Positions 1-10,833 are shown, numbered from the stretch's first letter. The stretch: DNA of 42,259 nt from Fragilaria crotonensis (GCA_022925895.1 JAKSYS010000551.1:1-42259), one strand, 5' to 3'. Numbers and translations: made by a program. Notes: generated by a model from the letters alone, not told the origin.

Positions 1-269
1 TCTCACTGTTTCGCATCCATGATGCAAGACGGAACATGGCGATCACGAACTATTGTTTAAATCATAAGCGGTACGCGAGTCTCAACTGATTTGAGTCCAA
101 CGACGTGACAACATATTCTGCGCCGTCGTCGTTTTGTACTGGCGGTTGGCGGTACTACAGTTCGAGTAATGAAAAAGACTCGAGACTCGAGAGACGACCA
201 ACGCCTTGGTGATGGCAGTCACACAAAAACGGCAGATCAGAGAACGACGCAATCACGAAGGTGTGCGAC
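1..269. other. 5' flank of the aminotransferase gene
   Basis: This stretch holds no ORF that I believe. It should contain the promoter and 5' untranslated region of the aminotransferase gene that starts at 270. I see no clear TATA box or other named element. Confidence 0.4.
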
Positions 270-1427
270 ATGATGCGTTCCTTTCTCGTTCGTCGAAGTT
301 GCAGTAGCAACTCATTGTCACATCAACGATGCAGCATATCGTCCTTGGGATTGACAATTACAAAAACTAACGATGAGAGTCGCTTTGAGAAGAAACCTGC
401 CAAGGAAGAATTGAAATTCGGAACCACCTTTTCCGATCACATGCTTACGATTGCGTACCAGAAGGGTGCTTGGCAGACGCCTCATATTCGTCCCTATGAA
501 AATTTATCCATTTCTCCAGCTGCGACATCGTTTCATTATGGCCTTTCGTGCTTTGAAGGGATGAAAGCCTACAAAACTAGTGGGAATACAATTCGACTCT
601 TCCGACCAGACAAGAATATGGAGCGTTTGAAGAATTCAATGGAGCGATTGCAAATGCCTGGATATGATTTTGATCCAAATGAGCTCATTCATCTCCTCAA
701 ACAATTGCTCCAGCTGGATCAACGATGGATTCCAGAAGGAGATGGGTATTCGTTATACATTCGCCCAACTGTCATTGCTACCCATCCATTCCTAGGCCTC
801 GCCGCTCCAACCGAACTCCTCTTGTACGTTATTACCTGTCCTGTTGGACCATACTATCCTAGTGGCTTCAAGCCCATTTCCTTATTGGCGACTCCGGACT
901 ACGTTCGTGCCTGGCCGGGTGGCACGGGTAGCAACAAGGTGGGAGGCAATTACGCACCCACCATGAAACCACAAGCCGAGGCGGTCCGACAGGGATATTC
1001 TCAAGTCTTGTGGCTCTTTGGTGACACTCATGAGGTTACGGAAGTGGGCAGTATGAATGTATTCTTTGTTCTGTTGAATGATGAGAACGAACCAGTCCTA
1101 GTGACGCCGCCTCTGACGCGGGGAGATATACTGCCTGGTGTCTCGAGGGATTCCATCCTAGTCTTGGCGCAGTCCATGGGATTGAAAGTGGAAGAACGAT
1201 TTCCAACCATGCAAGAATTGCTAGATGCCAGTCAATCCAATACTTTGATTGAAGCATTTGGTGCCGGAACTGCGGCAGTTGTGACGCCCATTGAACGAAT
1301 TCACTATCAGGGATCAAACATTGACATCCCAGCCACGGGCTCGTGGACGCAACGATTTTGGGACGAGTTGACCGGGATTCAATCGGGACGAATTGAGGGT
1401 CCCGAAGGATGGAGTGTTGTGGTGTAG
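270..1427 (+). CDS. Branched-chain amino acid aminotransferase, mitochondrial
   Basis: The protein is a PLP-dependent fold-type IV transaminase (385 residues). It would interconvert Leu/Ile/Val and their 2-oxo acids with glutamate/2-oxoglutarate (EC 2.6.1.42), the first step of branched-chain catabolism or the last of synthesis. The block SNKVGGNYAP holds the expected PLP lysine (about K223). It is followed by QVLWLFGD and EVGSMNVFFV, the family's hallmark order, and near the N-terminal side by FHYGLSCFEGMKA. Residues 1-25 are rich in Arg and Ser with no acidic residues (MMRSFLVRRSCSS), as in a mitochondrial presequence. I chose the ATG at 270; the open frame extends upstream only through a GTG. 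The frame is intact and intronless, and its length matches eukaryotic BCATs. It ends 115 bp from the stop of the convergent minus-strand gene. Family assignment is secure; organelle targeting is inferred. Confidence 0.95.
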   Translation: MMRSFLVRRSCSSNSLSHQRCSISSLGLTITKTNDESRFEKKPAKEELKFGTTFSDHMLTIAYQKGAWQTPHIRPYENLSISPAATSFHYGLSCFEGMKAYKTSGNTIRLFRPDKNMERLKNSMERLQMPGYDFDPNELIHLLKQLLQLDQRWIPEGDGYSLYIRPTVIATHPFLGLAAPTELLLYVITCPVGPYYPSGFKPISLLATPDYVRAWPGGTGSNKVGGNYAPTMKPQAEAVRQGYSQVLWLFGDTHEVTEVGSMNVFFVLLNDENEPVLVTPPLTRGDILPGVSRDSILVLAQSMGLKVEERFPTMQELLDASQSNTLIEAFGAGTAAVVTPIERIHYQGSNIDIPATGSWTQRFWDELTGIQSGRIEGPEGWSVVV

Positions 1428-1542
1428 TAGTAAATAGACGTTTGTGGTTGGAGTCACTCCTTTTAGAAAAATAAATGTATAAAAACAGCGGCGATTGCTT
1501 TCCACTCCGTCATGGTAGAGATATCCTTGTCACCATTCCTCT

Positions 1543-3246
1543 TCATGTTGCAACACCTGATTTCACTGGCAGGCTTTCACTTAACTCTAAATCGTGCTGT
1601 TCCACGGGTGTGTACGCCGCCGACGAGGCTGTAAATGACCTAGTTACCTCCATTTCTTCTCCTCGCAATTCCACCTCGTTGCGGCCTTCTTCATCATCGT
1701 CATTTTCGTCTTCCTCGCCTTCCAGCAATGGCAATATTTCAGAATCTCCAGGTCTCCAGAGGTATGTGACACCGGCGATCATGACGAAATAATCCAATTC
1801 CATGAGATTGGATGCAATCCAAGACAACACTGTATCATCCTTGTTGTGATCCAACACTTCAATTTTCACCATGATGAGATATACGGCAGCAACGCCAACG
1901 ACAACTGCCACCAAGGTGCGGAAGTGACGATATCGCACCAAACTTCGACTGGAACAGTAGTTCAGTTCCAAATATTGCAAAGTCTTGGCGAGAGTCGCCG
2001 CAATGTAAATGGCGTACAAAATGTCAATCCCCAAAATGCACAGACTCGCAGCAGTCTCACCAGCCAACAAGTCGATCGCCTCCGATCTGATACTAGTATC
2101 ATCAAAGTGACTGAAATTCTCAAGAGTGGCGATCAATTCCAAATTAAGAATCTTGACGACAGTGCTCAGAATAAAGTATGAACCACCCAAAACGACCATA
2201 CGAATGTAGTGTTGTTTCATGGACACTGCCGACACGGATGCTGGTGACGCCACGACACCCCATCCCACAAGCATGACCAAGAGTTCGGGTGAGGGCGTGT
2301 TTCGAAACATCCGGGAGAATGGTCAGGTACACTAGAGCGTTGGCCTGAGTTCCGCGTATATTCAGAGATAAAAATCCAGGGATCGCACCACAGATTCCAT
2401 CCAACCCAATCCAATGGTTAGTATGATGCCACGTTCCACAAACAATTGGCGACGACCTTGACGGCATGGTGGTGTTATGGTCCGAGGCCAAACAGTATCC
2501 CAAACCCCACCAGGCCGCAACAATCAAGAGAGAATAGGCGACCAGCATGAGGAAATAAAACTCATCGTTCCAATCAAATTGGCTGGCAAATATCCCGCTT
2601 TTGATCGAAAGGCATACGATCCTCCACTTCCACCAGTCTACCATTAACATTGCAGTTGGCCATGATCAAAATATATTTTCCACTCCCGGATGTGGCGGAA
2701 TATCAAATACTGGATTCTTAAGAATTTGCTTGGACACGAGATCTGGTGGACCTGGAATGTCAGTGATCGCATTTGTCCTTGAAATGTGTTTCGATCCACA
2801 ATCAAACGGTCTACTGGTCCATCACAAAGTCCCATCTCCAAGTGATCCTCGGTACAGCAAAAGAGCAACTCACCATTTCCATTTTCCCCAATTCCCAACT
2901 TGGTCCAATCGCATCCTCCTGGACGCGATTGTGTTGGTGCAGTGTTGATACAATCTTGTGGTTCGTAGAACAAGACAACATCCACAACGGACGCATTCGC
3001 GGCTCCAGTCCACCAGGATGAGTAGGGGGTCGAAAATTCAAGAGATTTCAAATCGACCAATCCTGGAGGTTCCACATATCCCGACGCGAAGTGGACCAAG
3101 AATGGCATTGGCTCCAGGAATCCGGAGTAGACGCGTCGATCGGCAGAGACAAAGACATTGGAATCGTGATTATACTCTGCGTAGTAGTAATGAAGTACCA
3201 ACAACAATAGAAGACGGTTGAGGACGTCGGATATGGACAGGAACAT
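1543..3246 (-). pseudogene. GOST-family seven-helix membrane protein (GPR107/TMEM87-like), frame-interrupted
   Basis: Reading on the minus strand from the ATG at 3246, there is a signal peptide with a Leu run (MFLSISDVLNRLLLLLVLHY). A luminal domain follows, then an extracytosolic block containing YILIMANCNVNG, like the YVIFANC motif of the family. Hydrophobic segments follow: FYFLMLVAYSLLIVAAWWGL, a segment around LTIGLGWMESVV, LLVMLVGWGVVAS, MVVLGGSYFILSTVV, ILYAIYIAATL and TLVAVVVGVAAVYLIMV. The tail is acidic (EGEEDENDDDEEG). This is the Lung7TM/GOST layout; known members act in Golgi and endosomal trafficking. The homologous blocks lie in different frames, with changes near 2765, 2685, 2610, 2470, 2365 and 2280. 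No GT-AG intron of credible size bridges them. The gene is therefore a recent pseudogene or carries sequence errors. The last ORF (2310 to 1543) is open over 255 codons. Confidence 0.6.
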
Positions 3247-3912
3247 GGTGGTTACAGGTTCTGATCGAGGATATTATAATACTACTCCAAGTGTTGCAAG
3301 TTCTAACGTGGTTCCGTCCTCCAGACTTGAGACGCAAAGTGCATGCAAAATGAAAATGGGAATGGAGTGGCGACTAATGACAATGAGAGCATGTGTGTAA
3401 TAATGCATGCAATTCTCAGTCGAGGTTTTGGTCGTTGAAAGCGAGTGTACTGCGGATTTCTGGATTTTTGGTAGTAGTAGAACTTGGTATGTTTTCGTAC
3501 AGTTGTAATCCGAGTACTCCAGTACACCACTCTACTACTAGAGAGCAGAAGCAGAAACATGGTTGCGATATTTGAGGCAACACAATGTATGCATAGGTCT
3601 ACTGTACTACTCTAGAGATACCCACCTACCTGTACTTGGAATTTGGTGATTGCTTCTGTAGGTACAGTGTATGTATATATGTGAGGTACAGTACAATTGT
3701 ACGGAGTACACTACTTGCCTTTTCGTGACGCGTGACGCACTCGCAGATACCTCCTGCCAACAACGGACCAATACTCTCGCAACATGTGTAACGTGTTGAA
3801 GAACACAAGTATCGAGTATCGATATGACCGACGACGGCTTCAGTCTAGAGAAACGTTAGCTAAACTTCTCGTTTCCACGACAAATACTCCAGTACTCAGT
3901 ACCATACTGGTC
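3247..3912. other. Intergenic, no gene seen
   Basis: I find no supported gene here. The stretch is scattered with short AGTACT/GTACTCC-like words, also seen elsewhere in the window's intergenic DNA. It ends at the TA target site of the transposon that follows. Confidence 0.5.
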
Positions 3913-3914
3913 TA

Positions 3915-3939
3915 CCGTAAAACTCTCTGGTTAAGACCC
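3915..3939 (+). repeat. Left terminal inverted repeat of the pogo-like element
   Basis: This is a 25-bp tip starting CCGTAAAACTCTCTGG. It matches the reverse complement of 7003-7027 perfectly and is preceded by TA. Confidence 0.92.
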
Positions 3940-4099
3940 CTCGTAGGATAAGACCCACTCCCTCCAAAAAGGGATGTTTTCCGTACATGTGCATGCCAAT
4001 CCAGTAGTACTTCGTTCTAACTAGAATGGACAACACGACCGAAAAGAGGACAAAAAGGGCTTCAATTCCATATACAACACTTATATAATCAGACGACGT

Positions 4100-4997
4100 T
4101 ACGAATGATTTCTATACGAAGATATAGGTGAATCACAATGATTTTGACGGATTCCTATGGGTGCCAACAGACATTTTTGGCCAAAACAAACCATGCGTGC
4201 TTGCACACACAATTTTCAATGGATCAAACACGACCCCATAGAAATTTGTTGAAGCATTTTGCAATTGCTGTGCCACAAAACAACGCTGTCGCAAGCAATC
4301 AAAAGTGACATGAGAGCAACAACCCCTGCCTCTGCTTTCTGTTGTCTGTTCATTTGTTGATGAGTCACTCACCATGTCCATGTCACCATCCGCAGGAAGA
4401 AACGCAAGCACCAGGGCCAACAGTCCACCAATACATCCGTGCGGTGTCACGGTTGAGATTGTTGGTACTGGGAGGAGTGATCGTGGACGCTCCTGCGAGA
4501 ACATGATGTTTGTGGTACGGTGTTGCAGGAAGACTCCGTTGTGCGGATACGCCACATGCAGATCATTGGTGATACAGGAAAGAGGAATCCGCGCTTGCTG
4601 TCTATTGGATTAGTGACGGAATTGATCGCTGTCGTGTTGGATTTCTTCCGCGTCACCTCATGAAGCAGTGGCAACTGTATGATGGGCGTATTGCACAAGT
4701 GGTAGATGTATACGAAGGGTCTGAAAGCCCTACAAAACGACGCAAGAACGTTCGAAATTGCGGTTGCTGTGAGGCTGTTCTTATTGACAGTCGTGACGAG
4801 GAGGTGCAACCGGTAGTAGTGACAACCGAGCACCTGCAGCGAGAAGAACGACAGTTCTGCAGCAAACAAGCAACAGAAACAACAAGAGTGACAAACTAGC
4901 TAACATGTTAATTATGGTACGTACTGAGAGCTCCGAGTTGTGATGTTGTTACGTACTGAGAGAGGGCTCCGAGTCGTGATGTTGTTGATCTTGTTGC
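4100..4997. other. Non-transposase interior of the pogo-like element
   Basis: This part lies between the left inverted end and the transposase tail. Overlapping open frames exist on both strands (for example minus 4133-4555 and 4447-4869, and plus 4660-4899), but none shows a recognised motif, so I do not call a gene. Near its end a 32-36 bp word containing CGTACTGAGAG and GTGATGTTGTT is repeated directly at 4919-4950 and 4951-4986. The region may be untranslated transposon DNA or a captured fragment. Confidence 0.4.
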
Positions 4998-6859
4998 TCA
5001 CTCCTGCCTGTTTGCGTGCTGGACTTCTTGCAGAAGTTGAACAAGTTGCAACGTGTCAGGCAGTGGCGGAAAAGATTCTGATGTGATGTGAGAATTAGTA
5101 CCGGCGATGATGATATTCTTGTTTAATGTCCCATTGTTTGTCTCGCCAAGAATGTGCCCATGGATGTGCGGTTGGTTGTCTTCATGATGGTAAGAAAGGA
5201 GGGGCTCGAATGATTTCGTCTCGTCATCGCTGCTATTATTGTACTCATGATCACCACTCCCATCATCCTCATCGTTAGCCTGTTGCTGCTGGAAAGGATT
5301 GTCGTTTCGGTTTCTGAAGGTGTCGTCGTTAACTTCCTGCTCGTCGGCGGTGGCGTGCTGCTCTTCCTCCTGCTGCTGGTTGTGCGCTTGCTGGTTGCCT
5401 CCATGGTAAGAAAGAGGCTCCGAATGATTTCTCAGCATCTCGTCATCATCACTGGCATCGTCATCGTTCTCATCGACTCTCATCATCGCTGTTAACCTGC
5501 TGCTCCACAGGACAGTTGATTCCGTTTCTGACAAAGGTGTTGACTTCGTCGTCGTCGGCTGCATGCTCGTCCTCCTGACGCTGGTCGGCTGCATGCTCTT
5601 CCTCCTGCACTGAAGGATAATAGCTGTACGTTCCATGACGCCATGCATTCCTTACCATCTGTGCAGGTAAGTCACGACAAGAAGTCGAACACCATTCAGC
5701 GATGTGTTTTCTGGTCGGTGGATCGATTTTCCCTTGGTGTAAACCAGTACTAATCATCCATTCCTCCCACAGTTTGCGCAATCTGGATTTGAATGGTTTA
5801 TTAACGCCAACATCAACCGGTTGGCACAGAGAAGTGCAACCACCAGGAATGTGTTCGACCTCAACACCCAAATCCTCGATTGCGTTTACAGTCGATTTCA
5901 TCATGTGACAGCGGTAAGAGTCAAGCAACAGCAGCGGAACAATTCCAGGAGGTGCCTGGTCTACGTACGGCTTCAAGATTCTCTCGATCCATAAATGCAT
6001 CACTCTTTCATCCATCCATGCATTGCCTTGGCATGCGTACACTATGTCATCTGGATAAGTGACGAATTCGTTTTCAATGCGACCATTTGGAGCTCCTTTA
6101 AAAACAAGTAATGGGGTAAGTACGACCGCTTGCAGACACTGTCATGGCACATGTTACCCTCTTTGTGTCGCTTGTTGACTTTCGAATGTGAATTGTTCGC
6201 TGTCCCGCTAACTCAAGCGTACTCTTCGCATTGAATGTAAATGGAACAGGTGTTTGATCCATATTAAGGATAAAATCTTCATGACGGTTGCTCTGTATAA
6301 GTTTTGGACGGATTGTTCGCACGTAATCTTGAGCCAAACCTGCAGTCTCGGATGGGGATCGCTGGCTTTCATGTGTTCCCATCCTGTGGACGAGACTGTG
6401 TTTTCTGATCCACCTCCGTACACTTTGATACCTTGCCCGGCTTGATTTTCGTTGGAACTCCGCCATCAATCGAGAAGCTTGAATGACGACAGTAGAAATA
6501 GAAACCGCAAACCCTTGTTCTCTTAGTTCAAAGATGAATTTGAGTAGATCATTTTCAATTGGCGCTAGGACTGAAGTAGGACCCTTAGCTGTACTCTTTG
6601 CCTTTGAGTTGCCGTGTTCCATCATGGTCCTTGAAATTGTCGACCATTCTCTGTACTGTTTCGGAATTATGTTGAGTGCTCGACATGCGGCCCTGATAGA
6701 TTCACCTGCCTCTACGCGCCTTCTCACATTCCTAACGATTGCAAGCCTCTCAAAGTTTGCGAAACGCCTCCTTCTGCTGCTGTTACTAAGAGTAGGGTAG
6801 TAGTCCCATCCATTATGGACAAGAACGATGTCAACAAACAAAACTGTGAACGAACGCAA
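4998..6859 (-). pseudogene. Pogo-like DDE transposase, frame-interrupted
   Basis: Minus-strand reading from 6859 gives a CENP-B/Psq-type helix-turn-helix (FANFERLAIVRNVRRRVEAG to KQYREW). A second DNA-binding region follows (SVRRWIRKHSLVHRMGTHES). The DDE nuclease has its first Asp in ILNMDQTPVPFTF, the second in PLLLLDSYRCHM and the third-block signature CTSLCQPVDVGVNKPFK. The frame changes once near 6118: the protein continues as PLLVFKGAPNGRIENEFVTY before YACQGNAWMDERVMHLW. It changes again near 5480, where an acidic Gln/Asp/Glu tail continues in another frame down to 4998. The tail holds two diverged copies of an EEEHA...DDDEVN...TF.RN unit. The superfamily is secure; a spliced rather than broken gene cannot be excluded for the tail. 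Confidence 0.8.
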
Positions 6860-7002
6860 CAGTCACGTTTCACAAACGCGCGCCAAATAACAAGTAGGTA
6901 AAAAGACTTTTTTATGGCGCACATTTGGACGGAATCTTGCTCTTGGTTTACGTAGGTTAAGACCCACCCCGCAAAAAAAGTGTCAAAACCCGCACAATTC
7001 CT

Positions 7003-7027
7003 GGGTCTTAACCAGAGAGTTTTACGG
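7003..7027 (-). repeat. Right terminal inverted repeat of the pogo-like element
   Basis: This is the 25-bp inverted copy of 3915-3939, ending in TTTTACGG on the plus strand and followed by TA. Confidence 0.92.
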
Positions 7028-7083
7028 TAGTTCAAGTGTTCCAGTACTTTACAACCGGTAGTCTTCACTCCAGTAGTTAGTTC

Positions 7084-7132
7084 TCAGTATTCAGTATTCA
7101 GTATTCAGTATTCAGTATTCAGTACTCAGTAC
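7084..7132 (+). repeat. Heptamer tandem repeat (TCAGTAT)n
   Basis: There are seven consecutive 7-bp units: five TCAGTAT followed by two TCAGTAC. The array starts about 55 bp outside the right end of the pogo-like element. It is a simple minisatellite with no spacer structure. Confidence 0.95.
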
Positions 7133-7337
7133 AGCTTCCGACAAGCCCGCGAACGCGTAGAACTGTGAATCAATCTCGCCAAAAAACTTAGCTGCGATCC
7201 GCGATACCCAACGCTATCTGAGCTCGATAGTACAAGTAAGACCTCCTCCATCCAACAGAGAGGACGGATTTTGTTCACGGGAAATCCGGATACGCATCTC
7301 AGACCTCAGAACTCAGGCTGGTAATCTGGAAACGTGT

Positions 7338-7470
7338 TTGACATGGCCGAACCCCGAAATTTCAGATTTCAGCCGCCTTCCCAGCCGTTCTCGCGGAACA
7401 AACTTTCAAGTCGGCGTTCCAGGACCTTCATGGCACGAATAAACAAGTCGTGGCCCGTTTTTGCCATCAT
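7338..7470 (+). other. Gene 5'-end fragment related to 23634-23730
   Basis: After GACATG, a run reading GAAATTTCAGATTTCAG, then CGCC and TTC, and later CAAGTCGTGG, is shared with 23634-23730. In the other copy these words read as EISDFSR and later GKSWLVA. Here the same words are spread over shifted frames and soon meet stops. I interpret both as truncated 5' ends of one multicopy gene or element, function unknown. The DNA from 7133 to 7337 shows nothing I can name. Confidence 0.35.
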
Positions 7471-7520
7471 CTAAATCATGAAAAAACCGGATATATCCTA
7501 CTCCTTTTTAAATTTGCTTT

Positions 7521-7542
7521 GTGCGTGCGTGTGTGTGTGTGT
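7521..7542 (+). repeat. GT microsatellite at the 3' end of retroelement copy A
   Basis: A short (GT)n tract with two GTGC variants directly abuts the 3' terminus (GGGTGCTATGTATG on the plus strand) of the minus-strand retroelement. Confidence 0.9.
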
Positions 7543-7737
7543 TGGGTGCTATGTATGTTACGTGTAGCTAGACTAAACTAGGGATGTGTGTATGAATGGG
7601 CCGGTACAACAGTGCCGTAGGCATTGCGTAGCGGTGCGCCAGTGCTATACATCCGGAAAGCTAGAATCCGGGGCTTGCTCCTTGGGGAGACGTCGTTCGG
7701 CAGCGGGATCGGCGGCAGGGGCGATGGGGCATATCAG

Positions 7738-10725
7738 TTACATGCGGTAGAGGCCGAGGCCCGCTCCGCAGTCCCATATCGGGGAGGAGGGGGTTCGGCG
7801 CATCGGGTTGCGATCGGCGCGGAGGCAGCGGCTCGCGGAGCGAACCAGGGCGATCGCGAGGCGCGATCGTACGAAGCCACACACTTCGGAGTACGATCGC
7901 TTCCATTTGGAAGCCAGGCTGGAGGCCAGCCGCCGCGAAGCGGCGGTTGCCTCCACGCCTTGCATTCCGTCCACTGAGAGACGAGGAGTGAAGGTACGGC
8001 GTCGCGCAATGCAGAGCGCGCCGTACGCCTTCTTCTCCTTCTCGTGACGCAGGAGGACCTTCTCCGGGGAGGTGTTGCGATTCGATGGGGCATCCGTGTC
8101 GGTGACGCGGACATCGAAGATCGCCGTGGTGCCTCGGGTCCAGAAGCCGTGGACAGCGATGTCGCCGCGGAGTTCTGGGGTGGGTTCGGTGCGGTTGGCG
8201 CCCGCCGCCTGCACGTCCTGACTCGTTCGGATGAGGGTTCGTCAGAGACTGTGGAGGGTGTGCGCCTGTCCGCAGAGCTGTCCCCACGTCGCCACGAGGT
8301 CGTTGTGGCGGTGGAGGATCAGGCCCCTTTGCGACAGGACATGGCGTGCTCCGTCGTGAAGCGTTCGCCGCATCCGTCGCATCGGGGCGGGAGAGATGTA
8401 GGCGGCAGGCCTAAGCGGAGGCGGACGCCGTCTCGGAACTCCTCGGCCGAGAGGTCGGAGCCGTTGAGAAGGCTCGGCAGGGTGGAGAGCCAGGCCCCGG
8501 TCGCCGCCGACCGTACGATGCGTCGCTTCTCCAGGGTCGCGAGCTCGCGAGTATCGCGTCAGGCGGCTCGCGTGAACGCGACCGACTCGCCTTCGCCGCG
8601 AGGCGACCTCTGGAAGCGTCACGCCTGTGCTCCGTAGCACAGAGCCTGTCGCCTGTCACGAGGACCCCTGGAGGAGGTCGTGCTCTCCTTCGACGCCGCG
8701 AAGCAGAACTCGCCTGTGGTCGTCGGGTCCGGGATGCCCAAGCCGCCCAGTCGCGTCGGGAGAGCGAGGAGAGGGCGGAGTTTGGCAACCTCCTCGACCG
8801 TGGTGTCGAGGAGAGCCGGCAGGAAGACAGTCGCGATGGCAGCCTCCAGCGGTGCGAAGGCGGGCGCGATGTCTGGCGTCACGCGCTGGAGGTACTGCCA
8901 CTCCGCCTGGAGTGACTGCGACAGACCGGCGTAGGCGGTCTGTGGGTACCTCCTCGCCGCCGCCGCGAGGCTGTGGACCCCCTCGATCCATTGCTGGACT
9001 TGGGGGTCCACCCATGCCGCCTCGGCGGCGCCCGATCCCACGAAGCCGCCCAGGTAGCGGTGCCCTTCCTCGTGTCGGAAGTTGAACTCCGCGAGGACGC
9101 GAGGGCAGGTGGCGGGGTCGCGAGCGGGACGATGAGGATCGACTTGTCCGGCTCGGGAAGTAGCCTGCGCGGCCCAAGGTCGAGAGGCGCTGAGCCTCGG
9201 CGATGCCGTCGACAGGGCCTGCCATGGCCGCGTCGTCCGCGTACCATGGCTGGGCGACCGTGGGGACGCGCTCGGAGGTCTCGGCGAGCGGCGTCAGCGC
9301 GAGTCCGTAGAGCACCATGGAGAGGGTCGCCTTGCGTGACCCCCTCTCGCGAGAGGATGATCTCGCAATCTCCCCCGCGCCGTCGCAGGAGGAGTTGGGC
9401 GGAGTGCCGGTAGCAGTTGAAGCTGAACCGTGCCCCGTTGGCCCACCGGTGGCGCACGGTCCACAGCATGGCCTTGCGGCCGAGCTCGTTGAAGCCGTTG
9501 GTCGCGTCGACCAGGAGAACGGCTGTGGCCTCCGCCGAGGAGATGCCCACGTCGTCGGCGATGGCCGCGAAGGCCTCGTCCAGCGTCATGTCAGCAAGGG
9601 GGACGGGGGGCAGCTCAGCCATTGGTGGCTCGGGAGCTTGCGTGAGGGGGTCGTCGTCGGCCTGCGAGTCAGGTGGTGGTGCAGGGATCAACGAGGGGTC
9701 GGTGAAGACGTCACGCACGGCGTGTACGGCGCCTTCGATGCCGGCCTGGAGGCCGGCACACAGGTTGTAGTTGCCGCATGCGGCGGTAGCCTGTGAGCCA
9801 ATGGCCTTGAGCAGGCATTTGGCCCACAGGCGACGGTACACCTCGCCGATACCAACCGGGCGGGTGCCAGGTTGCTTGTCGAGAGCAACCAGGCGATTCG
9901 CCATCACGGCACGGTAGGCTGCCCAAGGCGGCGAGGTGTTGGCGAGCCAGTTGGTCCAGGCCGCCATCTCCTCTCGGAGCGCCTCGGACTCGCGTCCGAA
10001 GCGTAGCAGCCAGTTGGCGAGGTCGACGGCGTCGGTGCCGCCGGGGCCGGCGGCGCCGGCTAGCCGTGAGGAGATAGCCTCCACGTCGTCCTGTGTGATG
10101 CACACAGGGACGGGGGCAGGGAGATCGGGATAGGGCTCGAAAGCCCCATCAGCGTCGCCCACGGAGGTCGGGTCGCGGAGGGCAGGGTGCTTCTCTTGAA
10201 GCACCTGCCAGACTGGTCGGCCTGCCTTCGAGCAGAGGTCGTCAGGCTGGCGGACGCCGCCGCCGGAGCGGTCGGTGAGTGTTCGCACGGCCGAGCGAAG
10301 TCTGCCGGAGAGGACGCGTGCGTTGAAGGACGAGCGCGCGCCTCTTCGTCGGGTGGACGGGAGGAGGGTTGCGAGTGGACTTCCCCTCAGCGTCGTCGAC
10401 CAAGGCCTTGAAGTGGCCTTGGTCCCACAAGTCCATTCGTTGCGCGAGGCGCAAGCGAATGTCCTTGGCTCGACGAACCCCTGGTGTCGTCTGCAACACT
10501 GTTGCGACAAACACCAGGGCGCTCAATTCCACGGCGTTCGCGTACGCCCCGGAACTCGGAGGTGAGGATGGCAGAAGCGCCTCCCCACTCTACCAGCGGG
10601 GGCCTGGTAGCGTGTGGTGGCAATCTGTGCCATCCTCCTCCATCGGCGCTGCCAGAGCGCGTCATCGGAAGTCGCCATGGAGATGCGTCCCGTCGTTGTC
10701 GTGGACGTGGTCTCCTAGGCGTCAT
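7738..10725 (-). pseudogene. Reverse transcriptase / restriction-like endonuclease ORF2, copy A
   Basis: Minus-strand order: an N-terminal region (VLQTTPGVRRAKDIRLRLAQ, ARVLSGRLRSAVRTLTDRSG); thumb-proximal RT blocks (PPWAAYRAVMANRLVALDKQ, RPVGIGEVYRRLWAKCLL); motif A LLVDATNGFNELG; the GVTQGDPL block; and catalytic YADD in QPWYADDAAMAG (near 9240). A block AAARRYPQTAYAGLSQSLQA then LPTRLGGLGIPDP follows. Next is a finger with spacing C-x2-C-x7-H-x3-C in copy B's frame. The C-terminal stretch has RGDIAVHGFW and AIFDVRVTDTD, compatible with a PD-(D/E)XK nuclease. The longest open frame (10510-8879) breaks just after QGDP at a short C run, and further breaks occur downstream. All catalytic blocks are present, so the breaks may be young or artefactual. 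Confidence 0.8.
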
Positions 10726-10833
10726 CAGAAGGCGATCTGCCGCGGTTACGAAGTAGCCGGGCAGATCGGCCCCCGCGTCCGGCGTTACTGCGGGCCGGGG
10801 CGCCTCTGGATCTTCCGTGCAGTGGCGTTGGCC

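Larger units (their letters stand above)
3915..7027 (-). mobile_element. Tc1/mariner-superfamily (pogo-like) DNA transposon
   Basis: The element is 3113 bp, bounded by perfect 25-bp terminal inverted repeats beginning CCGTAAAACTCTCTGGTTAA. It is flanked on each side by TA (3913-3914 and 7028-7029), the target duplication of Tc1/mariner elements. A second subterminal motif, GTAGG(A/T)TAAGACCCAC, occurs near 3944 and near 6953 in the same orientation, so the subterminal repeats are direct while the tips are inverted. The minus strand encodes a DDE transposase with HTH domains and an acidic tail. The transposase frame is broken, so this copy may be inactive unless the breaks are sequence errors. 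Confidence 0.88.

Noticed and set aside
261-269. GTG start for the aminotransferase
   Set aside because: Nuclear eukaryotic genes start at ATG; the ATG at 270 gives a good presequence.
4660-4899. Plus-strand frame inside the pogo-like element (RIAQVVDVYEG...)
   Set aside because: It reads somewhat protein-like, but it is short, overlaps minus frames and matches nothing I know.
7084-7132. CRISPR-like array
   Set aside because: The 7-bp units are contiguous with no spacers, in a eukaryotic context.
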